Position numbers and translations under genes: made by a program. Below, in pieces: positions 1 through 8,427 of a stretch of DNA of 64,000 nucleotides. Every line of letters begins with the position of its first letter. The stretch's first letter is position 1. Below the pieces are notes generated by a model. The model was not told the origin of the DNA. It did not search any database and saw only the letters and a list, made by a program, of their open reading frames with translations. This DNA comes from DASZRZ01 sp963732925 (GTDB lineage Bacteria; Acidobacteriota; Terriglobia; Terriglobales; Acidobacteriaceae): assembly GCA_963732925.1 (NCBI GenBank), contig CAVTBJ010000012.1:434001-498000 (forward strand). Direction: 5' to 3'.

Positions 1-33
1 GCAACCCCCCGCGCCTCGGCTACAGTAGATGCG

Positions 34-939
34 ATGCCGACAACAGGTGAGCGATTCGAGCGTGCGGTGAACATCATGGCGCGGCTGCGGGCTCCGGGCG
101 GCTGTCCGTGGGACCGGGAACAGACCTTCGATTCCATCAAGCCTTATACGGTGGAAGAAACCTACGAAGTGCTGGAGGCAATTGACCAGCGCGACTGGGA
201 AGAGTTGCCGGGCGAGTTGGGCGATCTGCTGTTGCAGGTCCTGTTCTATTCCGAGATGGCGCGGGAGGCTGGCCACTTTGGCATCGACGATGTCCTGGAG
301 CGGCTTTCCAGCAAGCTGGTGCACCGGCATCCGCACGTGTTCGGCGAGGTGGAGGCGCGAACGTCTGCCGAGGTGGTTCGTAATTGGGAAAAGCTGAAGG
401 AGGAAGAGAAAGAGAAGAGGAAACGGCAGGAAGCTGGTGGCGGTGACGTCAAGAACGAAGCGGCTAAGGCTTCGCTGCTGGACGGCGTTTCTCCGGCGAT
501 GCCGGCACTGCTGGAGGCGCGCAAGCTTAGCTCGCGCGCTGCGGATGCCGGCTTCGACTGGCCGGAGATCGGTGGCCTGCTGGAGAAGCTTCACGAGGAA
601 ACCGAGGAGCTGCGGCAGAACTTGAAAGACTGGCCCGAGCCCGGGCCTCGACCCAATGCGCGTGGCGCGGCGGCCGGCGCGGACGGCAAAATTTCTGAGG
701 AGTTGCGGGCGCGGCTGGAGGACGAGGTCGGCGACCTGTTCTTCACGCTGGTAAACATTGCGCGCTATCTCTCGCTGGACGCGGAGTCGGCGTTACGCCG
801 CACGAACCGCAAGTTCCGCCGCCGTTTCCGGCAAATGGAAGAGGCATTGCGCGAACAGGGACGACCGGTTCCGGGAGCGTCGCTGGAGGAGATGGAACAG
901 CTGTGGCAGGAGTCGAAGCGAGGAGAAAGCGGGCAGTGA
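34..939 (+). CDS. mazG: MazG nucleoside triphosphate pyrophosphohydrolase
   Basis: Hydrolyses (d)NTPs to the monophosphate and pyrophosphate, a cytosolic house-cleaning role. The 301-residue protein has the two-domain MazG layout. The N-terminal half carries GGCPWDREQT and the metal-binding helices EETYEVLEAI and ELGDLLLQV (about residues 22-70). A second, diverged MazG-like half has ETEELRQ and LEDEVGDLFF (about residues 195-245). Between them lies a charged, lysine/glutamate-rich linker. The ATG at 34 is the first possible start in the window. The stop overlaps the start of the next gene (GTGA), so the two are probably translationally coupled. Family assignment is secure; in vivo substrate is not shown. 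Confidence 0.93.
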   Translation: MPTTGERFERAVNIMARLRAPGGCPWDREQTFDSIKPYTVEETYEVLEAIDQRDWEELPGELGDLLLQVLFYSEMAREAGHFGIDDVLERLSSKLVHRHPHVFGEVEARTSAEVVRNWEKLKEEEKEKRKRQEAGGGDVKNEAAKASLLDGVSPAMPALLEARKLSSRAADAGFDWPEIGGLLEKLHEETEELRQNLKDWPEPGPRPNARGAAAGADGKISEELRARLEDEVGDLFFTLVNIARYLSLDAESALRRTNRKFRRRFRQMEEALREQGRPVPGASLEEMEQLWQESKRGESGQ

Positions 940-1688
940 GCGACGAGGTGGCGATCCGCAGTTGCCAGTCTCTGCGGGAACTGGAACAGTGCATGGCGCT
1001 GCAGAAGGAGACTTGGGGCTTCTCCGATGCGGAACTGGTACCGCTGCGGATGTTTGTGGTGGCGCAGAAGATCGGGGGACAGGTGCTGGGGGCGTTTGCC
1101 AGACAAGAGTTGTTGGGCTACGCGCTGGCATTTCCGGGGTGGCGCGACGGGCTTCCTTATCTGCACTCGCACATGCTGGCCGTGCGGGCCGGGCAGCAGA
1201 ATTCCGGCCTGGGGCGGCAGATCAAGCTGTACCAGCGGGAGGATGCCCTGGCACGCGGTTATGAGCTGATGGAATGGACCTTCGATCCGCTGGAAATCAA
1301 GAACGCGTTCTTCAATCTGACCCGCCTGGGAGCGATTGCGCGCCGCTATAACGAGAACCAATATGGGCTGACTTCATCGCCGTTGCAGGGAGGGCTGCCG
1401 ACAGACCGCGTGGTCGCCGAGTGGTGGCTGCGCTCGCGCCGGGTACAACGGCTGCTGGAAAGCGGCACGCTGCCCGAGTACGAAGTGGAAGCGCGGGTGA
1501 CCGTGCCGGCAGAGGTTTACGAATGGAAGGGCTCTCCGGCGGACCGGCACAAGGCACTGGAGGTGCAGACGCGCAACCGCGAGCAGTTGCAGAAGGCGTT
1601 TTCCGCTGGACTGTCGGCGGTGGGGTACGAGCGCGACGGACAGGGAAATGGGACGTTTTTGCTGGCGAGGTGGAGGGAAGAAGTCTGA
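936..1688 (+). CDS. GNAT-family acetyltransferase (COG3375-like)
   Basis: Predicted acetyl-CoA-dependent N-acyltransferase with unknown acceptor. A start at 903 is possible, but the GTG at 936 is preferred: it has an AGGAGA Shine-Dalgarno nine bases upstream and shares GTGA with the mazG stop. That gives 250 residues. The central region (HSHMLAVRAGQQNSGLG then RQIKLYQREDALARG) resembles the GNAT acetyl-CoA-binding segment, followed by a conserved WTFDPLEIKNAFFNL block typical of this uncharacterised family. Coupling to mazG suggests co-expression rather than a shared pathway. Confidence 0.85.
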   Translation: MSDEVAIRSCQSLRELEQCMALQKETWGFSDAELVPLRMFVVAQKIGGQVLGAFARQELLGYALAFPGWRDGLPYLHSHMLAVRAGQQNSGLGRQIKLYQREDALARGYELMEWTFDPLEIKNAFFNLTRLGAIARRYNENQYGLTSSPLQGGLPTDRVVAEWWLRSRRVQRLLESGTLPEYEVEARVTVPAEVYEWKGSPADRHKALEVQTRNREQLQKAFSAGLSAVGYERDGQGNGTFLLARWREEV

Positions 1689-1813
1689 GCGGGAACTTGG
1701 CTCATTTTGGCGGCAGTGTTCTCGACTCGCCCGACGTAATCGCGCAACTCGGAGGCCGGCTCAGGCCCAGAGGGTGCACCCGGCGCTGTTACAATCACAT
1801 CTAAGAAACGATC

Positions 1814-3652
1814 ATGTTGCAGCGTCTGCGTCCCCTGTTTCCGTATCTGAAGAGGTACCGCCGAGGGTACATTTTCGGTACGTTTGCCACGCTGCTGAAC
1901 AATGGCGTCTGGATCCTGTTTCCGCTGATCATCCGGCGGGCGATTGACGATCTCAACACGGGCGTCTCCCGCGGCAAGCTCATCTACTACGCGGGACTGC
2001 TGATCGGGGTGGTGGCGGTGAAGGGAATCTTCCAGTTCCTGACCCGCTGGATCGTGATCGGAATCTCGCGCGAGATCGAGTTTGATCTGCGCAACGACCT
2101 GTTCCGCCACCTGGAAACGCTCTCCCACTCCTGGTACCAGCGCACGCGCACGGGCGACGTGATGGCCCGCGCCACCAACGACCTGAACGCGGTGCGCATG
2201 CTGCTGGGCCCGGCGATCATGTACACGGCCAACACGATCGTGTTTACGGCGGGCGCTCTGGTGTTCATGTCCTCCATCAGCGCCAAGCTCACGCTCTACG
2301 CGTTTGCGCCGCTGCCGCTGGCCAGTGTGATCGTGCAGTACTTTGGACGGCGAATCCATGAACGATTCGAGCGCATCCAGGAGATGTTTTCCGAGATCTC
2401 CGCGCGCGTGCAGGAGAACCTTTCGGGAGTGCGGATTGTGCGGGCCTTTGCCCAGGAGCGCTTCGAGGTGGAGCGCTTTGAAGGCGCCAACCGGGAGTAC
2501 ATTGCGCGCAGCTTGCGGCTGGTGGGACTGATGGGCATGCTGTGGCCGACGCTGGAGCTGCTGCTGGGAATGGCCGTTGTGCTGGTGCTGTGGCTGGGAG
2601 GCAGGGAAGTTCTGCTGGGCCACATGACCGTGGGTGATTTCGTAGCTTTCAACACGTACATGGTCCAGCTTACCTGGCCGGTGATTGCGCTGGGATGGGT
2701 GATTAATATCTTCCAGCGCGGGACGGCTTCCCTGGCCCGCATTGAGCAGATCTTTCAGGAGAAGCCGGCGATCGTTGACGAGTCAGCAGAAGCGGCGGGG
2801 CGGGGTGAAGCCGCAGCCAGTGCGGGCAATGGGCATGGAGAGCGTTCCCCCGGCCTTTCCCTGAAGGGCGAGATCGAGTTCCGTGATCTGACCTACAGCT
2901 ACGAAAACGTCCCCGTGGAGAACAGCTCCAAGGGTCAGCCCGCCGCGACCGCGATCGAGGTCCTGCACGGAATCAACCTGCGGATTCCCGCCGGGTCCAG
3001 TCTGGCAATTGTAGGTCCGACCGGCTCGGGCAAGACGACGCTGGCAAGCCTGATTCCCCGAATCTACGATGCCGCGCCGGGTATGGTGCTGATTGACGGG
3101 CGGCCGATTCGCGAAATCCCGCTGGCGGAGCTGCGACGCAACATCGGATTCGTGCCGCAGGAAACCTTCCTGTTCAGCCAGACCATCCGGGAGAACATTG
3201 CCTTTGGGGCTGCCGAGGCCACGGACGAGGAGGTTCGAAGGGCGGCGGACGGAGCCAGCATTGCGGGCGACATCGAAGGCTTTCCCGAGCAGTACGCGAC
3301 CATGGTGGGCGAGCGCGGAATTACGCTTTCCGGGGGGCAGAAGCAACGCACGGCCATCGCGCGCGCGCTGATCCGCAATCCGCGCATCCTGATTCTCGAT
3401 GACGCGCTTTCCAGCGTGGATACCTACACGGAAGAACGCATCCTGAACCACCTGCGCGAGGTGATGCGGGGACGGACGACGATCTTTATCTCGCATCGCG
3501 TATCCACGGTGCGCAACGCCGACCGCATCGCCGTGCTGCACAGCGGGCAGATCGTGGAGTGCGGCACGCACGACGAACTCCTGGCCCAGGATGGCTACTA
3601 CACCGAGCTCTATAACAAGCAGTTGCTGGAAGAAGAGCTGGAAACCGTGTAG
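1814..3652 (+). CDS. ABC-type exporter, fused permease and ATPase (MsbA/MdlB-like)
   Basis: A 612-residue half-transporter expected to dimerise in the inner membrane and export lipids, drugs or peptides. An N-terminal six-helix ABC membrane domain (about residues 15-310) is followed by a nucleotide-binding domain. Visible motifs are Walker A GPTGSGKTT (about residue 400), Q-loop GFVPQETFLF, signature LSGGQKQR (about 505), Walker B ILILDDALS and the switch histidine ISHRVST. The linker before the ATPase domain (about residues 320-360) is long, rich in Ala/Gly/Glu and probably disordered. The gene stands alone with a 125-base upstream gap containing a TACAAT hexamer. Substrate cannot be told from sequence. 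Confidence 0.93.
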   Translation: MLQRLRPLFPYLKRYRRGYIFGTFATLLNNGVWILFPLIIRRAIDDLNTGVSRGKLIYYAGLLIGVVAVKGIFQFLTRWIVIGISREIEFDLRNDLFRHLETLSHSWYQRTRTGDVMARATNDLNAVRMLLGPAIMYTANTIVFTAGALVFMSSISAKLTLYAFAPLPLASVIVQYFGRRIHERFERIQEMFSEISARVQENLSGVRIVRAFAQERFEVERFEGANREYIARSLRLVGLMGMLWPTLELLLGMAVVLVLWLGGREVLLGHMTVGDFVAFNTYMVQLTWPVIALGWVINIFQRGTASLARIEQIFQEKPAIVDESAEAAGRGEAAASAGNGHGERSPGLSLKGEIEFRDLTYSYENVPVENSSKGQPAATAIEVLHGINLRIPAGSSLAIVGPTGSGKTTLASLIPRIYDAAPGMVLIDGRPIREIPLAELRRNIGFVPQETFLFSQTIRENIAFGAAEATDEEVRRAADGASIAGDIEGFPEQYATMVGERGITLSGGQKQRTAIARALIRNPRILILDDALSSVDTYTEERILNHLREVMRGRTTIFISHRVSTVRNADRIAVLHSGQIVECGTHDELLAQDGYYTELYNKQLLEEELETV

Positions 3653-3728
3653 GGATTTCGCAATTCGAAGTTTGTAATCTGCGAGCATCGAGCCGGTTTC
3701 GGGTGTTTTGCGCGATCTGTGGGGCCGG

Positions 3729-3764
3729 CACAATTACAAATTTCCAATTACAAATTACAAATTC
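3729..3764. repeat. Short AT-rich direct repeats (ATTACAAATT units)
   Basis: A very AT-rich tract in otherwise GC-rich sequence, built from close copies of CAATTACAAATT. It ends just before the ATG of the methyltransferase gene, so it may include its promoter. A related single word, TTTGTAATC, lies upstream at about 3671. Confidence 0.6.
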
Positions 3765-3765
3765 C

Positions 3766-4487
3766 ATGCACCGCACCGTGGCTGCCGAACTGCTGGACTC
3801 CGATCTCGGGACGGCCGAGGAGGTCGCGGCATCGCTAGCCGATCTGCGCGTCGTTAACCGCTGGTTCGGAGGAATTGCGACCACGCGGTCGATGCTGGAG
3901 CGGGTGATTTTCAGGCAGAGCGAACTGCTACGGCGGTGGCGAAATCCAGGCGGTCGCCTACGCACATTTCTCTTCTCGACGTAGGCGCGGGCTCGGGAGA
4001 TGTCCCCTTTGCTGTTGCCCGGAACTTGCGGGCGCGGAGCATCCAAATGCAGGTGATGCTGCTGGACCGCTCCCCTGCTCATTTGCAGGGGTGTGATCCT
4101 GGTTGCCGGCGGGTTGGAGGAGACGCGTTCGCGCTGCCCTTTCGCGACGCCAGCCAGGACCTGGTAAGCTGCGCGCTGATGGCGCATCATTTCGAGCCGG
4201 AAGAGATCGTTGGATTCGTAAACGAGGCGCTTGCGCGTGGCGCGGGTTGCGGTGCTGATCAACGATCTAAGGCGAAGCTGGATGCATCTGGCGGCGGTGT
4301 ATGCGGGTTTCGGTTCTATCGCAGCCGGCTGACGCGGCATGATGCGCCGGCATCGGTGCGCCGCGCCTACACTCGAGCGGAGTTGGAAGCGATTCTGAAG
4401 CGGACGCAGGCCCAGGAAATCGAAATCCGCAATCATTATCTGTTCCGAATGGGCGCCATCGCATGGAAGAACGCAACTGCGACTTAG
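3766..4487 (+). CDS. Class I SAM-dependent methyltransferase (frameshifted)
   Basis: Predicted S-adenosylmethionine-dependent methyltransferase, unknown acceptor. The N-terminal part (from ATG 3766, reading MHRTVAAELLD) continues in another frame from about 3950 with the SAM-binding motif LLDVGAGSGDVP. Further blocks are DAFALPFRDASQDLVSCALMAHHF and RRAYTRAELEAI. Around 4240-4310 a short stretch reads correctly only in a third frame, so at least three indels are present. The 3' end overlaps the next gene's start by 25 bases. In other bacteria a methyltransferase next to a geranylgeranyl-reductase-like flavoprotein often accompanies a type III polyketide synthase, but none is in this window. 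Confidence 0.75.
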
Positions 4488-5573
4488 TTGTGATCGGAGG
4501 AGGACCGGCGGGCTCGGCGGCGGCAATCACCGCGGCGCGAAGCGGGGCCGCGTCGTGCTGCTGGAGCGCGGGCGCGTTCCCCGGCACAAAGTGTGCGGCG
4601 AGTTCCTGTCTCCGGAATCGTTGCGGTTGCTGGAGAAGCTCCTGGGCGGGGAGCGCTTCCGGGCGCGGCTCCGCGAATCGGGAGAGCGCGGCTTTTCCTG
4701 CGAGGCAGGGTGCTGGAGACGGATGTCTCGCCCTCGGCTGCCTCCATTCCCCGCTATGACCTGGATCTGGCGCTGTGGCGTGCCGCCGAGCGGCAGGAGT
4801 GGAGTGCCGGCAAGGGACGTCGGTGGAAAGCGTGAGTGCATGCGAGAAAGGCCGCTTCCACTTGGCGGTTGCCGCTCTGCGAGGCGAGGGATCGAGCAAC
4901 AAATCGCGTTATCGTCAAGGCGGAGTCCGTGATCGACGCCAGCGGGCGCTGGTCCAACTTGCAGGTTTCGCGGCAATTGCCGGGAGAGACATGGGTGGGC
5001 CTGAAAGCGCACTTCGAAGCGGGAGAGAGCTGCGAGTCGGTCGATCTGTATTTCTTCCCGCAAGGATACTGCGGGGTCCAGCCCTCGGCAGGGGCCGACT
5101 GAATGCTTGCGCGATGGTGCGGGCTTCCGCAGGGTTTGGGAAATGCACTGCAGCAGGTGTTTGCGGCACACCCGAGTTATGGCGACGTAGCCGCGACTGG
5201 TCTCCCGCGATGGAGACGGTGGCCACCGCGCCGCTGTTTTTCCGTCCGCCGCAGCCCGTGCGCGGAGACGTACTGCTGGCGGGGGACGCCGCTGGGTTCA
5301 TCGATCCCTTTGTTGGCGACGGAATCTCCATGGCGCTGCGTTCGGGAGCGCTGGCGGCGGAGTGTCTGGGCAGGGCAAAAGTGGTCTGCGGAAGCGGGGC
5401 CCAGGCAGTACGCGCAGGCATACCAGAGGCAGTTCTTTCCGGTATTTCGCAATGCCGCCCGCGTGCGCAGGCTGCTGGCCTTGCCCCAGCCCCTGCGAGG
5501 AACGATGAGCGGCGCTGGCTCAGGGTTCCCTGGGGTGGCGGGGTATGTGCTGCGACGCACGCGGTTGGGCTAG
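4463..5573 (+). CDS. FAD-dependent oxidoreductase, geranylgeranyl-reductase family (multiple frameshifts)
   Basis: Flavoprotein of the geranylgeranyl reductase/halogenase-like group. It starts with the FAD dinucleotide motif VVIGGGPAGSAAA (about residues 9-21). It continues in other frames with LLERGRVPRHKVCGEFLSPE, VIDASGRWS, the second FAD motif DVLLAGDAAGFIDPFVGDGI and a C-terminal YVLRRTRLG before the stop at 5571-5573. At least five indels are needed to join these pieces, all with recognisable protein, so sequence error is likelier than decay. It overlaps the preceding methyltransferase, suggesting one operon. Reductase of a prenyl or polyketide double bond is plausible but not shown. 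Confidence 0.75.
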
Positions 5574-5640
5574 AGCGCATCTGGCAACGGCGGGTTTTTT
5601 TGGTTTGAGAGATGACGCCGTCGAACGGAATTGGAACGCG

Positions 5641-5666
5641 CCCGGCCCAGAGACGGGCCGGGCTAA
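5641..5666. terminator. GC-rich hairpin between convergent genes
   Basis: An inverted repeat with arms GCCCGGCCC and GGGCCGGGC around AGAGAC, beginning at 5640. It lies between the oxidoreductase stop and the oppositely oriented glycine-zipper gene. No T-run follows on either side, so it may be a REP-like hairpin rather than a classical intrinsic terminator. It could serve both converging transcripts. Confidence 0.5.
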
Positions 5667-5678
5667 AGGAGGTTGACT

Positions 5679-6398
5679 ATTCGGCGGCCATGGTGCTCGC
5701 CGGTTCCAGAGGACGGCTGAGTTCGAGGATGAGTTCCGTTCCGGCGGGAACTTCGGCGGAGCGCCGTTTGGCCAGCCAGTGAACCGTGCCGCCGCCGTGC
5801 CGATGGCCGCGCCGGCAAGGGCGCCTACACCGCCACCGGCAAGGGCGCCGATGACTGCGCCGCCGCCCGCGCCGACGCCGGTATTCTTCCAGTCATCGGA
5901 ATCGTGGCCTTTTCCCTGGATGGCGCCTTCTTCGCTGACGTTGAGCGCGGGATAGAGACTGGTGTCCACCACCATGGCGTGCAGGGGCCAGCGCTCTCCG
6001 CCGGGAAGCACGACGGTTTCGGGCGGACCATGATGGAAGGCTTGCCTAGAATCCGGCGTGGTTCGGAAACATTGGTGACGATGCCCTCCACCCGGCGCCC
6101 TCAGGAATGATGGTCTTGCCGTCGCGACGACAGGGCGGGACATTGAGCGACGAAGCGGTCTCCGGCAAGGCTTCGTCCGTGGTCAACGCCGTATCCAGGG
6201 TCATATAGATGGGCGTGCCCACGGGAAGGGTGACGGCTTCCCGTTGCGTAAAGCGGCATTGGAGGCCGTTGCCACTTGCGTTGTCCGGGCAGCGCTTGCG
6301 TGCAGAGGGAGTTCCGGCACTCGGCTTGGACAGGGTCTGCGCCCAGCCGGTCGCGACGGTCGCGACGAGGGGAACAGCAGCAGCGCTAACTTCTTCAT
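5679..6398 (-). CDS. Secreted glycine-zipper envelope protein (frameshifted)
   Basis: Joining frames gives a protein of about 240 residues. A signal peptide starts MKKLALLLFP, followed by an LPVGTPIYMTLDTALTT block, a beta-rich middle (RPETVVLPGGERWPLHAMVVD), a glycine zipper (GVGAGGGAVIGALAGGGVGA) and a closing VPAGTELILELSRPL. The xPxGTxIxLxLxxxL block occurs at both ends of the protein, which suggests an internal duplication. Glycine-zipper segments are known from membrane-inserting envelope proteins; the precise role is unknown. Its ATG overlaps the stop of the upstream peroxiredoxin (ATGA), so the two are probably co-translated. At least two indels interrupt the frame. Confidence 0.65.
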
Positions 6399-6945
6399 GA
6401 ATCCTCCCGCGGTTGCATGGGGTTGCATGTCGCTTTTTCTAGCAGAATTTTTAAAGGCTCCTGGGCGGCTTCAAGTACGGGTTCGACAGGAGCGCGGTCG
6501 GTCTGGCTCTGCCCTATGTGGATCCAGCGTGCAATGCCATCGCGGTCCACCAGAAACGTGGAGGGACGCGCGATGTTGAACGCATCCTTGGCCAGGCGGT
6601 GATAAACGCCATAGGCCCTGGTGACCATGCGGTCCTCGTCGAGCAGGAACGGATAGGACACCGGATGCTCCTGGAGGTATTTCTCCGGGTGAAAGATGCC
6701 GTCGCGTTTTTCCGCGGCCACGTACACCAGAGCTGAGTCCCGTCCTGGGCAAGCTTTTCCTGATAGCCTTCCATCTGGGCCATGCGAAGTTTGCAGTTGG
6801 GGCACCATGTGCCCCGGAGGAACTCCACGATTACGGGTCCGCGCTGGCGTGCCTCTTCGAGGGACCATGCGTCTGGCCGATTCGCGGCGAAAAGCACGAA
6901 ATCCGGGACGCGGTCTCCCAGCTTCAGGGTCGCGGAGCTTCCCAT
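6395..6945 (-). CDS. Peroxiredoxin / AhpC-TSA-type thioredoxin-fold protein (frameshifted)
   Basis: Predicted thiol peroxidase or thioredoxin-like reductant. From MGSSATLKLGD it reads GDRVPDFVL, then the redox motif FLRGTWCPNCKLRMAQ (a CPNC pair at about residues 47-50). After a one-base shift near 6735 it continues with FHPEKYLQEHPVSYPFLLDE and RPSTFLVDRDGIARWIH, the usual C-terminal half of this family. Length is about 183 residues. Start 6945 was chosen because homology begins there; an open frame extends further upstream without recognisable sequence. It is coupled by ATGA overlap to the downstream glycine-zipper gene and divergent from enolase. Confidence 0.8.
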
Positions 6946-7025
6946 AAGCGCGACTGTAGAACACCGCAAAAACCGGCACAACGGCGGAAGACGCCGGGAA
7001 CCAGCGGAGATACCGCGCGAGCCTC

Positions 7026-7045
7026 GGCGGACAAGGGCGTCCGCC
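7026..7045. repeat. Hairpin repeat, copy 1 (GGCGGAC...GTCCGCC)
   Basis: A palindromic element with seven-base arms GGCGGAC and GTCCGCC around AAGGGC, in the divergent gap between peroxiredoxin and enolase. A near-identical element lies at 10107-10126, and both are preceded by a GCGAGCC word. This points to a dispersed REP-type hairpin. Confidence 0.6.
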
Positions 7046-7078
7046 GCCACGCAGATCGCTTGATCCAGAGGCATGTTT

Positions 7079-7084
7079 TATAAT
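7079..7084 (+). promoter_or_regulatory. Possible -10 box for enolase
   Basis: A perfect TATAAT hexamer lies 21 bases before the enolase ATG. A TTGATC at 7060-7065 is only 13 bases upstream, too close for a standard -35 element. Only the -10 call is offered. A GGAG ribosome-binding site follows at about 7095. Confidence 0.35.
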
Positions 7085-7105
7085 CAGCAGTTTTGGAGTG
7101 CATTC

Positions 7106-8427
7106 ATGAGATTTTCTAGAGAGATACGACAAATCAATGCGCGCGAGATTCTGGATTCGCGCGGAAACCCTACGGTAGAAGCGGAAGTCATCCTGGCGTC
7201 GGGGGCGATGGGGCGGGCGGCAGTTCCCAGCGGCGCCTCGACCGGCGAGCACGAGGCGGTGGAACTTCGGGACGGCGACAAGAAGCGATACCTGCGGCAA
7301 GGGCGTGACCCAGGCCGTGGGCAACATCGTGGCCGAGATCGGGCCTGCGATCGGGGGCATGGACGCCAGCGATCAGCGCGCGATCGACGAGCGCATGATC
7401 GAGCTGGACGGCACGCCGAACAAGAAGCGGCTGGGAGCGAACGCCATTCTGGCGGTGTCCATGGCGACGGCGCGGGCGGCGGCCGCGGCGGAGCGCGTGC
7501 CGCTCTATCGCTACCTGGGCGGGGTGAACGGCAACGTGCTGCCGACGCCGATGATGAACATCCTGAACGGCGGCGCGCATGCCGACAACAACGTGGACTT
7601 CCAGGAGTTCATGGCGATGCCGGTGGGCGCGCCCAGCTTTTCCGAAGCCCTGCGCTGGGGCGTGGAGGTATTCCACACCCTGAAGGCGGTGCTGAAGAAG
7701 CGCGGCTACAACACGGCCGTGGGCGACGAGGGAGGGTTTGCTCCTTCGGTGAAGTCGAACGAGGAAGCGATTCAGGTGGTGCTGGAGGCGATTGAAGGCG
7801 CGGGATACAAGGCGGGAAAAGACGTCGCGATCGCGCTCGATCCAGCCAGCAGCGAGTTCTACCAGAACGGCAAATACGTGTTCAAGAAGTCGGACAAGTC
7901 GAGCAAGACGTCCGAGGAGATGGTGCGCTACTGGGCGGAGTGGGTGCGGCAATATCCCATCGTCAGCCTGGAAGACGGACTGGCGGAAGACGACTGGGAG
8001 GGCTGGAAGATGCTGACCGCAGGAGGTCGGCGGCAAGATCCAACTGGTGGGCGACGACATGTTCGTGACCAACATGAAGCGGCTGCAGCGGGGCATCGAT
8101 TCCGGCGTGGCGAACTCCATTTTGATCAAGGTCAACCAGATCGGCACGCTGAGCGAAACCCTGGATGCGATTGCCCTGGCGCGCCTGAACGGCTACACGG
8201 CGGTGATCTCGCACCGCTCGGGCGAAACCGAAGACACGTTCATTGCCGACCTGGCGGTGGCGACCAACGCGGGACAGATCAAGACCGGTTCGGCGTCGCG
8301 CACGGACCGCATGGCCAAGTACAACCAGTTGCTGCGCATTGAAGAAGAACTGGGCAACGCGGCGCGCTTCCTGGGACTGAAAGCGCTGAACTATCGGGGA
8401 GAACCGGCGGGGAAGGCGAAGGCGTAA
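7106..8427 (+). CDS. eno: Enolase (two single-base insertions)
   Basis: Phosphopyruvate hydratase, interconverting 2-phosphoglycerate and phosphoenolpyruvate in glycolysis. The N-terminus reads INAREILDSRGNPTVE and PSGASTGEHEAVELRDG. The middle has MMNILNGGAHADNNVDFQEF and VGDEGGFAPS. The C-terminus has DDMFVTN, IKVNQIGTLSET and SHRSGETEDTFIADL with SASRTDRMAKYN. Frame changes at about 7297 (an extra C) and 8024 (an extra G) break it into three pieces; removing one base at each restores a full-length enolase of about 440 residues. An essential gene broken this way points to sequence error. Stop TAA overlaps the next ATG (TAATG). Confidence 0.93.

Noticed and set aside
1517..2623. 368-codon minus-strand open frame under the ABC exporter
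   Set aside because: Gln/His/Arg-rich nonsense typical of the reverse frame; the plus strand encodes an intact exporter.
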